Below are positions 52,019-62,631 of a stretch of 64,000 nucleotides of DNA, in pieces. Within the stretch, counting starts at the first letter, position 1, and the number at the start of each line of letters is the position of its first letter. The stretch comes from Desulfosporosinus sp. (GTDB lineage: Bacteria; Bacillota; Desulfitobacteriia; Desulfitobacteriales; Desulfitobacteriaceae), in assembly GCA_031292055.1 (NCBI GenBank), contig JARLHV010000123.1:29426-93425 (forward strand), written 5' to 3'. The position numbers were made by a program, and so were the translations under genes. Under the pieces are notes generated by a model. The model was not told the origin of the DNA, did no database searches, and saw only the letters and a program-made list of their open reading frames with translations.

Positions 52019-53017
52019 CTATTTCATTTCTATTTGCCTTGATAGAATTGTCTGAAGCGCTCGGCCGGACCGTTCACTCCAGTCATTAGCTTGGGCGTAA
52101 GCCATCCGTTCTGATTTGCTGGAATCTTTAGCTTCTAATAAGATGCGTAGGCGTAGGGCAAACAATTGGGGGTTACTTTCAAGATTGATTTTCGGAATGG
52201 TCAACAATTCAGGCAGCGGTGTCCCTAAAACCTTGATTCCCGTTGCATAATATTCATAAAGTTTGATGGGATTGCAGCCTTTGGTCATTTCTGTCTGCAG
52301 AAAAGGAATAAGCCCAATATCAAAGTGATGAAGATAAGCTGGAAGCTTATGATAAGGTTTCAGTCCTAAATAAAAAACGTTTTTAAAGTTAAGAGGGAAT
52401 TTATTGAGCTGAAAGAGAGCTCCAATAAAAACAAAATTTAAGCTTGGGTTTTCTCGGATTGCGACCTCGAGCAATTCCCAGTCAACCCAGGGGGCAATTG
52501 CCCCACTATAGCCAACGATGGGTTTGCCTGACGGAAGATCACTTGGGCGGTAACTCGGAGCGGGAGAAAAATGGACGTAGTCCACGCCGTTGGGCACTAG
52601 ATAAACATGAGGATGTCTCATAGAAAAATAGTCATAAATACTCTGGCTACTACAGAAAATGAGCTCTGCTCTTTCCAGAATGGTCGGATAATAAAGTGCC
52701 CAACTGGCAAATTCCTCTTTGGGTTCATCCACAGCATCATAAATGACTAGGTCTGGACTATAGTAATCAATATAATTAATATGAGAGGGAACGGTTAACC
52801 AAAGGATGCGTGGTCGTGCATGAGGAATAGTCATGGCTGGAATCCCCTGACAAAGAAGAAGAGTTGGAGATAAATTTCTAATTTTTGGTTGGGGGAATTT
52901 ACCGAGATCTTCATATAAAACAGTCTGACCGGATGCGGAAAATTGACCCAGCAGCTGTTGTGGGCGCTGAAACATCCAATTCCACGGGATTGAGGGAGGG
53001 TAGATAATTGTAGGCAT
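52019..53017 (-). CDS. Glycosyltransferase (GT-B fold)
   Basis: The protein has 332 residues. It begins PTIIYPPSIPWNWMFQRPQQLL, typical of glycosyltransferases in sugar-decoration clusters. VPNGVDYVHFSP and KPIVGYSGAIAPWVDW open the second domain, and NPIKLYEYYATGIKVLGT is the C-terminal donor-site motif. The ATG at 53017 follows TAGGAGG; an in-frame ATG at 53089 lacks a site. A CATATTCTA element (minus strand, near 53075-53067) resembles a sigma-K -10 box but has no clear -35. Confidence 0.85.
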   Translation of the reverse strand: MPTIIYPPSIPWNWMFQRPQQLLGQFSASGQTVLYEDLGKFPQPKIRNLSPTLLLCQGIPAMTIPHARPRILWLTVPSHINYIDYYSPDLVIYDAVDEPKEEFASWALYYPTILERAELIFCSSQSIYDYFSMRHPHVYLVPNGVDYVHFSPAPSYRPSDLPSGKPIVGYSGAIAPWVDWELLEVAIRENPSLNFVFIGALFQLNKFPLNFKNVFYLGLKPYHKLPAYLHHFDIGLIPFLQTEMTKGCNPIKLYEYYATGIKVLGTPLPELLTIPKINLESNPQLFALRLRILLEAKDSSKSERMAYAQANDWSERSGRALQTILSRQIEMK

Positions 53018-53256
53018 TTGTAACCTCCTAATAGTCGGTTTACTAAAATCTTCGTTTCTATAAATATAGAATATGTTTATAAGGCCCAATGGGGAATGGA
53101 GTATCTGGCTAAGGTCTTGATATGTAATCTAAAAAGCAGGTTGTAGAATAATTGCAGCTGTTTACTTTTGCTTAGGAAGGCCTAGTACCATTTGTTTAAA
53201 GTAATCATAATATACATAGATAGGACAAGTTGAGGGTGACAAGTAGGAGGATTGAA

Positions 53257-53496
53257 ATGGACGATAAAGAAGTTCAGACGCTCAAGGTAGATATTGCTGA
53301 AATCAAGGAGGCTGTTAAGGATGTGTCGGCGGTGGTTAGTGATATGCGTGTGTTGCTGGCCGGCAACTATGTCACCAAACATGACTTTGAGGAATATAAA
53401 AAAGGGACAACTATCAATCGCCGTTGGTGGGCGGGTTTTATCATTGCAGTAGCAGGAGCATTCGTGGCGGTCGTGAATAGTCTTTGGAAGATTTAA
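53257..53496 (+). CDS. XhlA-like (hemolysin/holin-accessory) small membrane protein
   Basis: The 79-residue protein has a charged coiled coil (KVDIAEIKEAVKDVSAVVSDMRVLLAGN), a KHDFEEYKKG hinge and a single C-terminal membrane helix (WWAGFIIAVAGAFVAVV). This is the layout of XhlA from defective prophages, which anchors lysis proteins to the membrane. TAGGAGG precedes the ATG. No holin or amidase gene is adjacent, so it may be a domesticated phage gene. Confidence 0.7.
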   Translation: MDDKEVQTLKVDIAEIKEAVKDVSAVVSDMRVLLAGNYVTKHDFEEYKKGTTINRRWWAGFIIAVAGAFVAVVNSLWKI

Positions 53497-53593
53497 GCAG
53501 ATTAAAATTGACTAAAGCACTACAGATTGAATAGTTATAAGCCATCGGGAATGGCCGAGATTTGGAAGTCTGGAGGTGTGAAGGTGATTTTTT

Positions 53594-53654
53594 GCAGACA
53601 AGGGGACGGTTCTTCTGCCTGAATTTCAGATAGAAGAACCGTCCCCTTGTCTGC
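53594..53654. repeat. Perfect 23-bp inverted repeat (REP-like) with GGGGACGGTTCT
   Basis: The arms at 53594-53616 and 53632-53654 are exact complements around a 15-base loop. They contain AAGGGGACGGTTCT, also seen at 37887. Such palindromes resemble REP elements that are moved by REP-associated tyrosine transposases; none is encoded in this window. Confidence 0.8.
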
Positions 53655-53719
53655 CCAATTGTAAGGTTTAAATCCACAGTGCCTTGGCACCGATCAAGGC
53701 TTGTCGCATAGGATGAGGT

Positions 53720-54859
53720 GTGGGGGTGATTCAGCTGAAGATCTTAGCGTTGACCAATGAATTTGAAGAGGAAAGCTTTGGTGGTGCCGGAACGGCAGCC
53801 ACTGGCATGTCATATATGCTTGATCGTTTGGGCCTAAAACAAACGGTTATTGTGCCGCGCAGTGATTGGAATGTTCCCGGTTGGGTCTCGCGGGGTCAAC
53901 AGATAAAAATGTTGGGTTTACCTCGTAACAGCCATTATTTTGGTCATTTAGGGATGATCAAGGCCGATGTTGTGCGTCAGGAATTTCCTGAGCTTAGTCA
54001 GACGTGGGATATAATTCATTGTCACGCTAGCAATTTTACCTCTTTGGCTTATACCCTTTCAGGGGGACTTACTCCAATTTTTTATTCGGTTTATTCCTTT
54101 TTGCGCAAAGAATTAGGAGACCGACTTGAGCCTGAGCTGCAAGCGCAATTTAAAATCCAAGAAGAACTTCTGATGCGTTGTCAATGTATTCAGCTTATTA
54201 GTCAGAGTGAAAGAAACTATCTGGCAGAACGTTTCCCTCAATACCTATATAAAACAGAAGTATTACCTCTTGGCATTTCTTTGCCAGCAGAACATTGGCA
54301 ACCAGCAAGTACGAATGAGTTTCTGTATGTTGGCAGACTGATTGATTATAAAGGGGTCGAGGATTTAATTCAGGCCATGTCATTGATACGGCAAAGCGGG
54401 CGACGAATTCATTTAAATATTGTTGGCAAGGGGCCCGACTACTATGAAGCATATTTGAGAAAGCTTGTTCGGTCCAAGAAGCTAGGGACTTGGGTTACGT
54501 TCCATGGCTGGATTTCGAGTTCTGAGGTAAGGAGATGGATGGAGCGGTCAGCTTGTCTCGTTGTTCCGAGTCGGCGTGAAGCCTATGGCCTGGTGGCCTT
54601 GGAAGGGATGGCAATCGGGACTCCGTTAATTGTCTCAAGAGTGGGAGGGTTAGCAGAATTAGTTTCTCACGACTGTGCTCTAAACTTCGATGCTGGTAAT
54701 GTTACACAGTTGTCGCAGGTTTTAATGACCGCATATGATAATCCTTCGTTTCTACGATTCTGTGCCCAAAAAGGACGAGAGAAGGCTTTGGCATTGGAAT
54801 GGGGGCAGCTTGCCACAAGATATTTGACGATTCTAGAGCGAATAAATAACAATAAATAA
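53720..54859 (+). CDS. Glycosyltransferase family 4 protein
   Basis: The protein has 379 residues. FGGAGTAATGMSYML near the start is the glycine-rich acceptor loop, FLYVGRLIDYKGVEDLI opens the donor domain, and SRREAYGLVALEGMAIGTPLIVS is the EX7E motif of GT4. GTG start; a second in-frame GTG at 53726 has GATGAGGTG upstream and is about equally likely. It lies between spore-surface genes and probably builds exosporium glycans. Confidence 0.9.
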   Translation: MGVIQLKILALTNEFEEESFGGAGTAATGMSYMLDRLGLKQTVIVPRSDWNVPGWVSRGQQIKMLGLPRNSHYFGHLGMIKADVVRQEFPELSQTWDIIHCHASNFTSLAYTLSGGLTPIFYSVYSFLRKELGDRLEPELQAQFKIQEELLMRCQCIQLISQSERNYLAERFPQYLYKTEVLPLGISLPAEHWQPASTNEFLYVGRLIDYKGVEDLIQAMSLIRQSGRRIHLNIVGKGPDYYEAYLRKLVRSKKLGTWVTFHGWISSSEVRRWMERSACLVVPSRREAYGLVALEGMAIGTPLIVSRVGGLAELVSHDCALNFDAGNVTQLSQVLMTAYDNPSFLRFCAQKGREKALALEWGQLATRYLTILERINNNK

Positions 54860-54885
54860 CATTTAGACAAGCTAATCATATAATA
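54857..54885 (+). promoter_or_regulatory. Sigma-K-like box upstream of the first short exosporium-family gene
   Basis: TAAC (54857-54860), 16 bases, then CATATAATA (54877-54885). It is one base shorter than the other boxes, but the -10 matches CATAnnnTA fully. It overlaps the stop of the preceding glycosyltransferase gene. Confidence 0.4.
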
Positions 54886-55039
54886 GATTAGGTAAGATCA
54901 TTAAGCCGTGTTCTACCGAGAAAATAGAAAAGGGATAAGTGATGGAAGTAACCATAAAGAGCAGTAAGTAAGTGACTGACAGGTGGAGCCAGTTTATTCA
55001 CAAGAATAGTAAATTATATTTGGTAAGGAGGAAAAATTA

Positions 55040-55390
55040 ATGGCTTTCTTAACAACGGGATTAATCGATAATACCCCAGTTCTAGGTGTAAGACCATCAT
55101 CAAGGTTCCAAATAAGAATTTCCAATGATGACCTCGTTATTCCTGGTACCGTTGAGATAACCGGGATACGTTTAATCGGAGACACAGTAAGGGACACGTA
55201 TGTTTTAGAGTTATTTGCTATTCCAGCAAATACGGCAGTTGTCAGAAATTATATTGCTAATTTTGATGCCTTCGAATTTCAGTTTATAACTGCTGGTACT
55301 TTAGAAATTTCAGCCTGGGGTAAAGACGCTGCAGGAAACTTGGTCTCAGCACAACGAGTATTAGCGGAAGAGCTAAACCCAATAGTATAA
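55040..55390 (+). CDS. Short spore-surface-type protein (paralogue 1 of a 115-residue family)
   Basis: The 116-residue protein starts AFLTTGLIDNTPVLGVRPSS and ends [24 protein letters not shown]. The same domain occurs as single-domain proteins at 59132 and 59568 and as the N-terminus of both collagen-like proteins, where it would be the anchoring or trimerising part. It is all-beta in appearance, without signal peptide. TAAGGAGG precedes the ATG. The family has no name that I recognise. Confidence 0.75.
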   Translation: MAFLTTGLIDNTPVLGVRPSSRFQIRISNDDLVIPGTVEITGIRLIGDTVRDTYVLELFAIPANTAVVRNYIANFDAFEFQFITAGTLEISAWGKDAAGNLVSAQRVLAEELNPIV

Positions 55391-55402
55391 TTTGATTTTC
55401 AA

Positions 55403-55443
55403 AAGAAGGAGCCCTTTGGAGTAACCAGAGGGCTCCTTCTTTG
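55403..55443 (+). terminator. Intrinsic terminator
   Basis: AAGAAGGAGCCCT pairs with AGGGCTCCTTCTT and runs into TT, a few bases after the stop. Confidence 0.85.
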
Positions 55444-55584
55444 CTAGTATAAAATGAATAATTATTCCGTTTTTGAGATGCTTAAAGAGATGTTTAAGCG
55501 TGCGCTTCATGTACAACATGTGTCAGATATACAAACACCGACATAGGATATAGCAATTACTGAAGAAGGGGGGAATGGGCGAGA

Positions 55585-56574
55585 GTGGTGTGGGAGCAAA
55601 AACAGGTCTTGGTCACAGGAGCCGGTGGATTTATTGGCAGTCACTTAACAGAGGCCTTGGTTAAAGCCGGAGCTAAAGTTAGGGTCTTTATTCGTTATAA
55701 TTCTAGGGATGGTCGAGGGAATCTGGAGGATTTAGAGCCAAGTATTCTTGAACAAATAGAAATAATTGCGGGTGACCTACGTGACGCGGATGCAATCGAA
55801 GGATCCGTAAAGGGTTGCGACAGTATTTTTCACTTGGGTGCTTTAGTGGGTATCCCCTATTCCTATAAAAATCCTCGCGAGGTTATTGAGACAAATATAA
55901 TGGGAACGTTCAATATTCTTGCGGCAGCACGAGAGCAGGGCGTGAATCGAATTGTCCATACTTCGACCAGTGAAGTATACGGTTCTGCACGCTATGTTCC
56001 AATAGATGAGGTTCATCCTCTTCAGGGACAGTCCCCTTATTCGGCCAGTAAAATTGGGGCGGATATGTTAGCTGAAAGTTTCTATGCTTCATTTGAACTA
56101 CCGGTTGTTACGATAAGACCGTTTAATTGTTATGGCCCCCGACAGTCGGCGCGGGCCATCATTCCTACCCTTATTACTCAGGCCCTTGCCTGTAAAGAAA
56201 TACACCTTGGAAATACGGATGCTCGGCGTGATTTTACCTTTGTAACGGATACAGTGGAAGGGTTTATGAAAGCAGCACAGCTTCCGGAGGCCGTCGGAAA
56301 GGTCATTAATATTGGCTCAGGGCAGGAAATTTCTATTGGGCAATTAGCGCAGCTTATTATAGATTCGCTCCAAAGTACGGCAAAAATTGTTGTAGATGGG
56401 GCGCGGATTCGCCCGATCCGCAGTGAAGTAAACCGTCTTTTGGCGGATAATCGTTTAGCAAAAGAAACGTTAGGATGGGAACCTCGTATCTCATTGGAAG
56501 AAGGGGTCAAAAGGACTACCGCTTGGATTGCTGCCCATATGAATCGTTTTCAGATAGGAAAATATCAAATTTGA
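55585..56574 (+). CDS. NAD-dependent nucleotide-sugar epimerase/dehydratase
   Basis: The protein has 329 residues. It is an extended short-chain dehydrogenase with GAGGFIGS (NAD binding, about residue 12), the TSEVYG active-site segment and YSASK (catalytic Tyr-x3-Lys). The RPFNCYGPRQSARAIIP stretch resembles GDP-mannose/LegB-type 4,6-dehydratases. It starts with GTG. The next gene encodes a sugar-1-phosphate nucleotidyltransferase, and the pair should supply an activated modified sugar for the nearby glycosyltransferases. CATAGGATA (55542-55550) resembles a sigma-K -10. Confidence 0.88.
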   Translation: MVWEQKQVLVTGAGGFIGSHLTEALVKAGAKVRVFIRYNSRDGRGNLEDLEPSILEQIEIIAGDLRDADAIEGSVKGCDSIFHLGALVGIPYSYKNPREVIETNIMGTFNILAAAREQGVNRIVHTSTSEVYGSARYVPIDEVHPLQGQSPYSASKIGADMLAESFYASFELPVVTIRPFNCYGPRQSARAIIPTLITQALACKEIHLGNTDARRDFTFVTDTVEGFMKAAQLPEAVGKVINIGSGQEISIGQLAQLIIDSLQSTAKIVVDGARIRPIRSEVNRLLADNRLAKETLGWEPRISLEEGVKRTTAWIAAHMNRFQIGKYQI

Positions 56575-56600
56575 AGATTGAAATGCAGAAGGGGAATAAA

Positions 56601-57293
56601 ATGCAAACTATTATTTTAGCGGGTGGTAAAGGTTCACGCCTAGATCCGTATACTAGAATTTTACCCAAGCCCCTTTTTCCCATTGGGGATAAACCGATAG
56701 CGGCCATTCTTGTGCATCAACTTCAAAGTGCCGGCTTTGATGAAATAATCATGTGTTTAGGATATCTTTCTGAACTCATGAGGCTTTACTTTCAAGATGG
56801 CAGTCAGTTTGGCGTGCCTATTCGCTATTCTGTCGAAACTGATCCTTTAGGGACGGCGGGTCCATTGAAAATAGTCAATGACTTAGAGGATGATTTTCTA
56901 GTCATCAACGGGGATGAATTAACTACCTTGAATTTCCGGGCGTTGTATAAACACCATATAGCGATGCAAGCAGATATGACGGTCGCCATACACAAGAAGG
57001 CCGTTTGTTCATCGTTTGGAGTCTTAGATGTTAAGGATGGCAAAGTGACTGCCTATGAAGAAAAACCGACGCTTAACTATTGGGCCAGTATGGGCATTTA
57101 TGTCATTAACAAGCGGGTGCTTTCGTTAATACCTGATAATAAAAGCTTTGATATGCCAGAACTGGTTCAGCAACTTCTTTCAGAACATGCTCAGGTTGTA
57201 TGTTTTGAAAGCCAAGACCTTTGGTTCGACATTGGGACGATGGCAGATCTGGAAAAGGCTAAAGAAGAGTTTAAGCAGTTGAAGTTTCCTTGA
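56601..57293 (+). CDS. Sugar-1-phosphate nucleotidyltransferase
   Basis: The protein has 230 residues. LAGGKGSRLDPYTRILPKPLFPIGDKP is interrupted nowhere and is the nucleotide and Mg2+ binding start of the RmlA/GlmU-N type; INGDELT supplies the metal-binding Asp. No C-terminal hexapeptide domain is present. The ATG at 56601 follows AAGGGG; an upstream in-frame region overlaps the dehydratase gene. The sugar could be mannose-, glucose- or glucosamine-1-phosphate. Confidence 0.9.
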   Translation: MQTIILAGGKGSRLDPYTRILPKPLFPIGDKPIAAILVHQLQSAGFDEIIMCLGYLSELMRLYFQDGSQFGVPIRYSVETDPLGTAGPLKIVNDLEDDFLVINGDELTTLNFRALYKHHIAMQADMTVAIHKKAVCSSFGVLDVKDGKVTAYEEKPTLNYWASMGIYVINKRVLSLIPDNKSFDMPELVQQLLSEHAQVVCFESQDLWFDIGTMADLEKAKEEFKQLKFP

Positions 57294-57423
57294 AAGGAAT
57301 AGGAAAAGGGTGTTCATTATTCTACTTCGGGGTAGACTCCTCCACCGAAGTCTCGATGTTCAGCTTTAGCGTAAGAATTTAAAACTGGTCAGAAATGAAG
57401 GGGAAAAGTGTGGGACTGTTAGG

Positions 57424-57450
57424 AACACTTGGACAATGCTAGCATATGAT
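57424..57450 (+). promoter_or_regulatory. Weak sigma-K-like box
   Basis: AAC (57424-57426), 16 bases, then CATATGAT (57443-57450), 55 bases before the next gene. Confidence 0.35.
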
Positions 57451-57504
57451 GGATTAGATGGACAACTTAACCGTTGTTCTATCAAAAAATGAGGGGGATA
57501 AATA

Positions 57505-57897
57505 ATGTTAGAACCAGAACAACAAGGGCTGGGCGCGGATGATGAGTTGCTTGTAGAAATCCAAGGCTGTGTTAAGCAATGTAAACCTAAGTGGGTTTTT
57601 TGTCCCTGCCCACAGGGAGGTCAAGGATTCATTGAAGATAGTTTGTTTATTGTAAGGCGGCATAAAATTTACTGGGTTGTTCAGTTTTGCAAAACAGGTG
57701 CTATAGCCTTTAAAGAAGTATCTCCACAATTCATGGATATTTTTTCAGAGATAATAATAGGATCTCCGAGAATTTATGTTGAGTTTGATCGGTGTCATAG
57801 AATAACAGAATGGATTACCCTCCAAGATAAAGTATGCTGCCTAGATAAACTACCTCAAGTAAAATTACCAGGCAATTTATCCCAAGCCGACTTTTAG
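57505..57897 (+). CDS. Hypothetical cysteine-containing protein, probable spore-surface component
   Basis: The protein has 130 residues with eight Cys, several in short clusters (CVKQC, FCPCPQGGQG, VCCLD). No signal peptide or membrane helix. The beta-rich sequence and cysteines suit a cross-linked coat or exosporium protein, and the neighbours support this, but I do not recognise a family. GAGGGGG precedes the ATG and a strong terminator follows. Confidence 0.65.
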   Translation: MLEPEQQGLGADDELLVEIQGCVKQCKPKWVFCPCPQGGQGFIEDSLFIVRRHKIYWVVQFCKTGAIAFKEVSPQFMDIFSEIIIGSPRIYVEFDRCHRITEWITLQDKVCCLDKLPQVKLPGNLSQADF

Positions 57898-57901
57898 AAG
57901 C

Positions 57902-57948
57902 GGGGCTGTAACAAAACTTGTTTTAAGTTTGTTACAGCCCCTTATTTT
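57902..57948 (+). terminator. Intrinsic terminator
   Basis: GGGGCTGTAACAAA pairs with TTTGTTACAGCCCC, extended by CTT/AAG, and is followed by a T-rich tail. Confidence 0.9.
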
Positions 57949-58026
57949 TATCCCAAAGAAATGAGTGAGTCACCTTGAAAAATAAGTGAGTTTTAAAATG
58001 GAGTATATTAATAGCTAATAATTGAA

Positions 58027-58057
58027 GACCTGTCTCTCTTGTAAGTGGAGACAGGTC
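58027..58057. terminator. Hairpin between converging genes
   Basis: GACCTGTCTC (58027-58036) pairs with GAGACAGGTC (58048-58057). It lies 37 bases beyond the end of the reverse-strand gene. Confidence 0.6.
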
Positions 58058-58094
58058 TTTAATTGTATAGCTATTTTTTAGTTTTATGCCGTTT

Positions 58095-58916
58095 TCAATC
58101 TTCGTGAGGATGATCAATTTGGGTTTGGAAGGTCAGTTGAAGTTGGATCAAAATAATCATCTTTTCTTGTAGAGTTTTGAAGCCATCTTTTTCCGAATGT
58201 TCACATTGAAGAGGTATATGGTCAAAAGCATGATCCATTTCATTGATCTGATTAAAGAGAAGTTGACAGGTTGGCAATGGGTTATAGAAATTCTGGCTCA
58301 CAAGGTTAAACTCTGTGTGGTCGCTTGATAGCAGTTGGTCTTCGGGCGAAAGCCCTGAAGGAAACCGAGTCGATTGAACGAATCCGTATTCTCGTTGTTG
58401 GTCGTAATAGATAGGTGGGAATATAAGGTGTTTGCCAAGGTCAATGACACACGAAATGGGTATATCGATGATGAAATCTTTAATAACACCTTCCACCGAA
58501 GTTGCAGTTTGTCGAACCGCTTCTGAATATTGAATATCTTTGCGTACAAAACCTCCAAGAAACAACTTAGGAGTATCATGCGGTATATCAAGCACTGCTG
58601 GAACGCAATTGAAAAAACGGCTTTGCGTTATCTTTAGGGTGTTCCTAATCATTTTAATTTCGAGTGCTGTTGTGGGCAAGGTAATGATTGATTCTGCAGG
58701 GATTGATACCGAAATCAATGCCGCACAGGGACCTGTTTTCTTTACTTGTAGTGGAGTACACATTTGTAACGTAGCAGTATTTGGGAAAAAAAGATTTGGA
58801 GTAACTGGCTGAATTGGTTGAGGGTACACCTTTGGAGATAGAGTCTCTCGAACCCACGCAGGAACAAAAGGAACAGTTTGGGTCCACTCATGAGGACAAT
58901 GTTTCTGATAAATCAC
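58095..58916 (-). CDS. SPOCS/DUF3794-like spore coat or exosporium protein
   Basis: The protein has 273 residues and starts with GTG after AAGGAAGGG. The centre (RFFNCVPAVLDIPHDTPKLFLGGFVRKDIQYSEA) matches the pattern of clostridial coat/exosporium proteins in which a strand pair is followed by GFVRKNIxY. A pair of such segments flanks IPISCVIDLG. The C-terminal 60 residues are charged and helical. It lies divergent from the paralogue at 59132. Confidence 0.7.
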   Translation of the reverse strand: MIYQKHCPHEWTQTVPFVPAWVRETLSPKVYPQPIQPVTPNLFFPNTATLQMCTPLQVKKTGPCAALISVSIPAESIITLPTTALEIKMIRNTLKITQSRFFNCVPAVLDIPHDTPKLFLGGFVRKDIQYSEAVRQTATSVEGVIKDFIIDIPISCVIDLGKHLIFPPIYYDQQREYGFVQSTRFPSGLSPEDQLLSSDHTEFNLVSQNFYNPLPTCQLLFNQINEMDHAFDHIPLQCEHSEKDGFKTLQEKMIILIQLQLTFQTQIDHPHED

Positions 58917-59069
58917 GTTACCCTTCCTTTCTTACCTTAGATAAAATTAGCCTCAACTCGTTATTCTGGAGAAAACTATGCTTATCGTCCAAGCAAGTAG
59001 GGCTAATCCTCTGTATAAACAGAATATGTCCAACAAATGGAATTTGTTCTTGCCCAAGTAGCATTGAAA

Positions 59070-59099
59070 GTAACAAAATTAGGACATGAACAATACAAT
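59070..59099 (+). promoter_or_regulatory. Sigma-K-like box of paralogue 2
   Basis: GTAAC (59070-59074), 17 bases, AATACAAT (59092-59099), ending 32 bases before the ATG. Confidence 0.6.
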
Positions 59100-59131
59100 G
59101 GACTAACCCATAATTTAGGAGGTTTAAATAT

Positions 59132-59479
59132 ATGCCTTATTTAACAACGGGTTTATTGGCTAACACCTCGGTTGAGGGTATTAGACTGAACTCGATTCTC
59201 TCAGTAAATATTTCGAATGATGATACTTCTACAGTAGCAATTCAAATTGAGGGATTTTTCCAGAATGGCACGACAAAAGCAAAATATGTAGAAGAGTTTT
59301 TCACACTTACAGCAGGAACATTGGCCTTGAGGAATTATTACGTTCCGTTCAATGCCTTTGAGTTTGTGTTCTTTGTTAGCTCACAGGCGGTGGAAGTCTC
59401 TGTATGGAGCAAAGACGTTTCTGGAAATTTAATTTCAACTCATTTGGTAGAGATCGAAGCAAGCGTAGACTTGTTATAA
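59132..59479 (+). CDS. Short spore-surface-type protein (paralogue 2)
   Basis: The 115-residue protein has the shared domain (YLTTGLLANTSVEGIRLNS, ISNDDTSTVAIQIEGFF, SVWSKDVSGNLISTH). It is the most divergent intact copy. TAGGAGG precedes the ATG, and its promoter box is shared with the neighbours, so it is probably expressed late in the mother cell. Confidence 0.75.
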   Translation: MPYLTTGLLANTSVEGIRLNSILSVNISNDDTSTVAIQIEGFFQNGTTKAKYVEEFFTLTAGTLALRNYYVPFNAFEFVFFVSSQAVEVSVWSKDVSGNLISTHLVEIEASVDLL

Positions 59480-59504
59480 GTTTTGGATTCAATTAATTTC
59501 CAAG

Positions 59505-59534
59505 GTAACGAGAATAAGACAAGAAACATACAAT
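59505..59534 (+). promoter_or_regulatory. Sigma-K-like box of paralogue 3 and the BclB-like gene
   Basis: GTAAC (59505-59509), 17 bases, CATACAAT (59527-59534). This is the best match in the window to AACG-N16-CATAnnnT. It lies 33 bases before the ATG of paralogue 3. Confidence 0.65.
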
Positions 59535-59567
59535 GGGATAACCCATAATTTGAGGAGGGTGGAAAAT

Positions 59568-59912
59568 ATGCCTAATTTAACAACGGGTTTGTTCGAGAAC
59601 ACCCCAGTTGCGGGTGTCAGACCAAGTTCAACGCTTTCAATAAATATCTCGAATGATGATACTGCCATAGTAGATGTTCAAATTGAAGGATTTTTTCAAA
59701 GTGGAACGACAAAGGTTAAGTATGTAGAGGAGGTGGTTGCTCTTACTGCAGGTAGTGTGGTCCAGAGGAACTATTATGCCCAATTTGATGCTTTTGAGTT
59801 TCAATTCGCTGTTAGCTCAGAGGCAGTAGAAGTCACTGCTTGGGGGAAAGATGCCAATGGAAACCTGACAACAGCCCATCGAGTAGTTGCACAAGAAGTT
59901 AACCAATTTTAG
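59568..59912 (+). CDS. Short spore-surface-type protein (paralogue 3)
   Basis: The 114-residue protein has the shared domain ([46 protein letters not shown]). The ATG at 59568 has GAGGAGGG upstream. It lies 39 bases before the collagen-like gene with no terminator, so both are likely on one transcript. Its product could co-assemble with the matching N-terminal domain of that protein. Confidence 0.78.
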   Translation: MPNLTTGLFENTPVAGVRPSSTLSINISNDDTAIVDVQIEGFFQSGTTKVKYVEEVVALTAGSVVQRNYYAQFDAFEFQFAVSSEAVEVTAWGKDANGNLTTAHRVVAQEVNQF

Positions 59913-59939
59913 AAAAAAATTACTATAAATTATTATTAA

Positions 59940-61733
<1,794 letters not shown>

Positions 61734-61782
61734 TCCATTGATTTAATGGAAATGTTTTGAGGTAAACAAGGCCAGATTTTTA

Positions 61783-61820
61783 AAAAGGCTGTTGACAATA
61801 TTTCTTGTCAACAGCCTTTT
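61783..61820 (+). terminator. Intrinsic terminator after the BclB-like gene
   Basis: AAAAGGCTGTTGACAA pairs perfectly with TTGTCAACAGCCTTTT around a 6-base loop. Confidence 0.9.
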
Positions 61821-61872
61821 AGATGTTGTCATGAAGTCAAGTATCAGAATATAGATTTAAAAGATCACTAGG

Positions 61873-61902
61873 GTAACGAAAACGGAACTCATACAATACA
61901 AT
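61873..61902 (+). promoter_or_regulatory. Orphan sigma-K-like box
   Basis: GTAAC (61873-61877), 17 bases, AATACAAT (61895-61902). Only decayed remnants lie downstream. Confidence 0.5.
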
Positions 61903-62010
61903 AGTGAAGGTCCATAATTGGGAATAAATTGAAAAATATTTGATTTACAATCAGACAATGGTAAGAAACTTTTCGGCTCGGATCACAACTGGAAAATAAC
62001 GGGTTAAGCA

Positions 62011-62106
62011 ATTTTAACATTTGCAGCGGGTGATCTCATAACGCTTAGGAACAACTCCGCATCAAGTTCTGTCGGTAGCACTCGATGAGCTACAACCAAA
62101 TTTCCG
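62011..62106. pseudogene. Rearranged fragments of the 115-residue family
   Basis: On the plus strand 62011-62061 reads ILTFAAGDLITLRNNSA, corresponding to the TLTAGTLALRNYY part of the family. On the minus strand 62106-62053 reads GNLVVAHRVLPTELD, the C-terminus of the same family. Two parts of one gene thus lie head to head, the result of a deletion plus inversion. Confidence 0.6.
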
Positions 62107-62306
62107 TGGCATCTATTCCAATCACCCTAGATTAATGCAATCCCTAGTATTAATTAGTGTAGGAAAGTCCTTTGATGAGCCAAGAGATTTTCCTTGGTAG
62201 AAGTAAAAATTACAAAATGCTTCAGTGGTAAATGACTCCCTTATCAAAAAAATTATAACCAGTTGACTCTTGAGTTAATCGCGTTATTAAAGCAACCGGA
62301 ATTTAA

Positions 62307-62336
62307 GTAACAAGAATAAGACAAGTACAATATAAT
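62307..62336 (+). promoter_or_regulatory. Sigma-K-like box of a decayed paralogue
   Basis: GTAAC (62307-62311), 17 bases, AATATAAT (62329-62336), 30 bases before the former start codon. Confidence 0.5.
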
Positions 62337-62365
62337 ATTCAAACCCATAATATGGAGAGTTAGAT

Positions 62366-62588
62366 ATTCCTGATCTTATAACCATTTTGTTTGATAACAC
62401 TGTGGTACTTCTGTTAACGGTGTAAAACCAATATCATCTTTACAATAAAATCACTAACGATGACCTAGCTACGATCAAAGTGAAGTGTTTCTAAAGATTT
62501 TTTTGGTGCAGCGCAGCGTTTTGGAATAATTATGAAAGAGCAACTGACAACTTTCCATCGAGTAATCAATCGCCCGAGAAGTTAATTT
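62366..62588 (+). pseudogene. Decayed copy of the 115-residue family
   Basis: The former start is ATT (62366) followed by CCTGATCTTAT, matching the intact genes. KITNDDLATIKVKCF appears in a shifted frame, and LTTFHRVINR followed by GAAGTTAAT marks the C-terminus. The middle is deleted and several stops interrupt it. The ribosome site has also decayed (GGAGAGTT). Confidence 0.7.
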
Positions 62589-62631
62589 ATTCTAAACGAG
62601 AAATAATTTAATAGTGTGAGGGGAAGAAGAA

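Noticed and set aside
53257..54859. Prophage remnant around the XhlA-like gene
   Set aside because: Only one phage-like small gene is present, without integrase, capsid or lysis neighbours.
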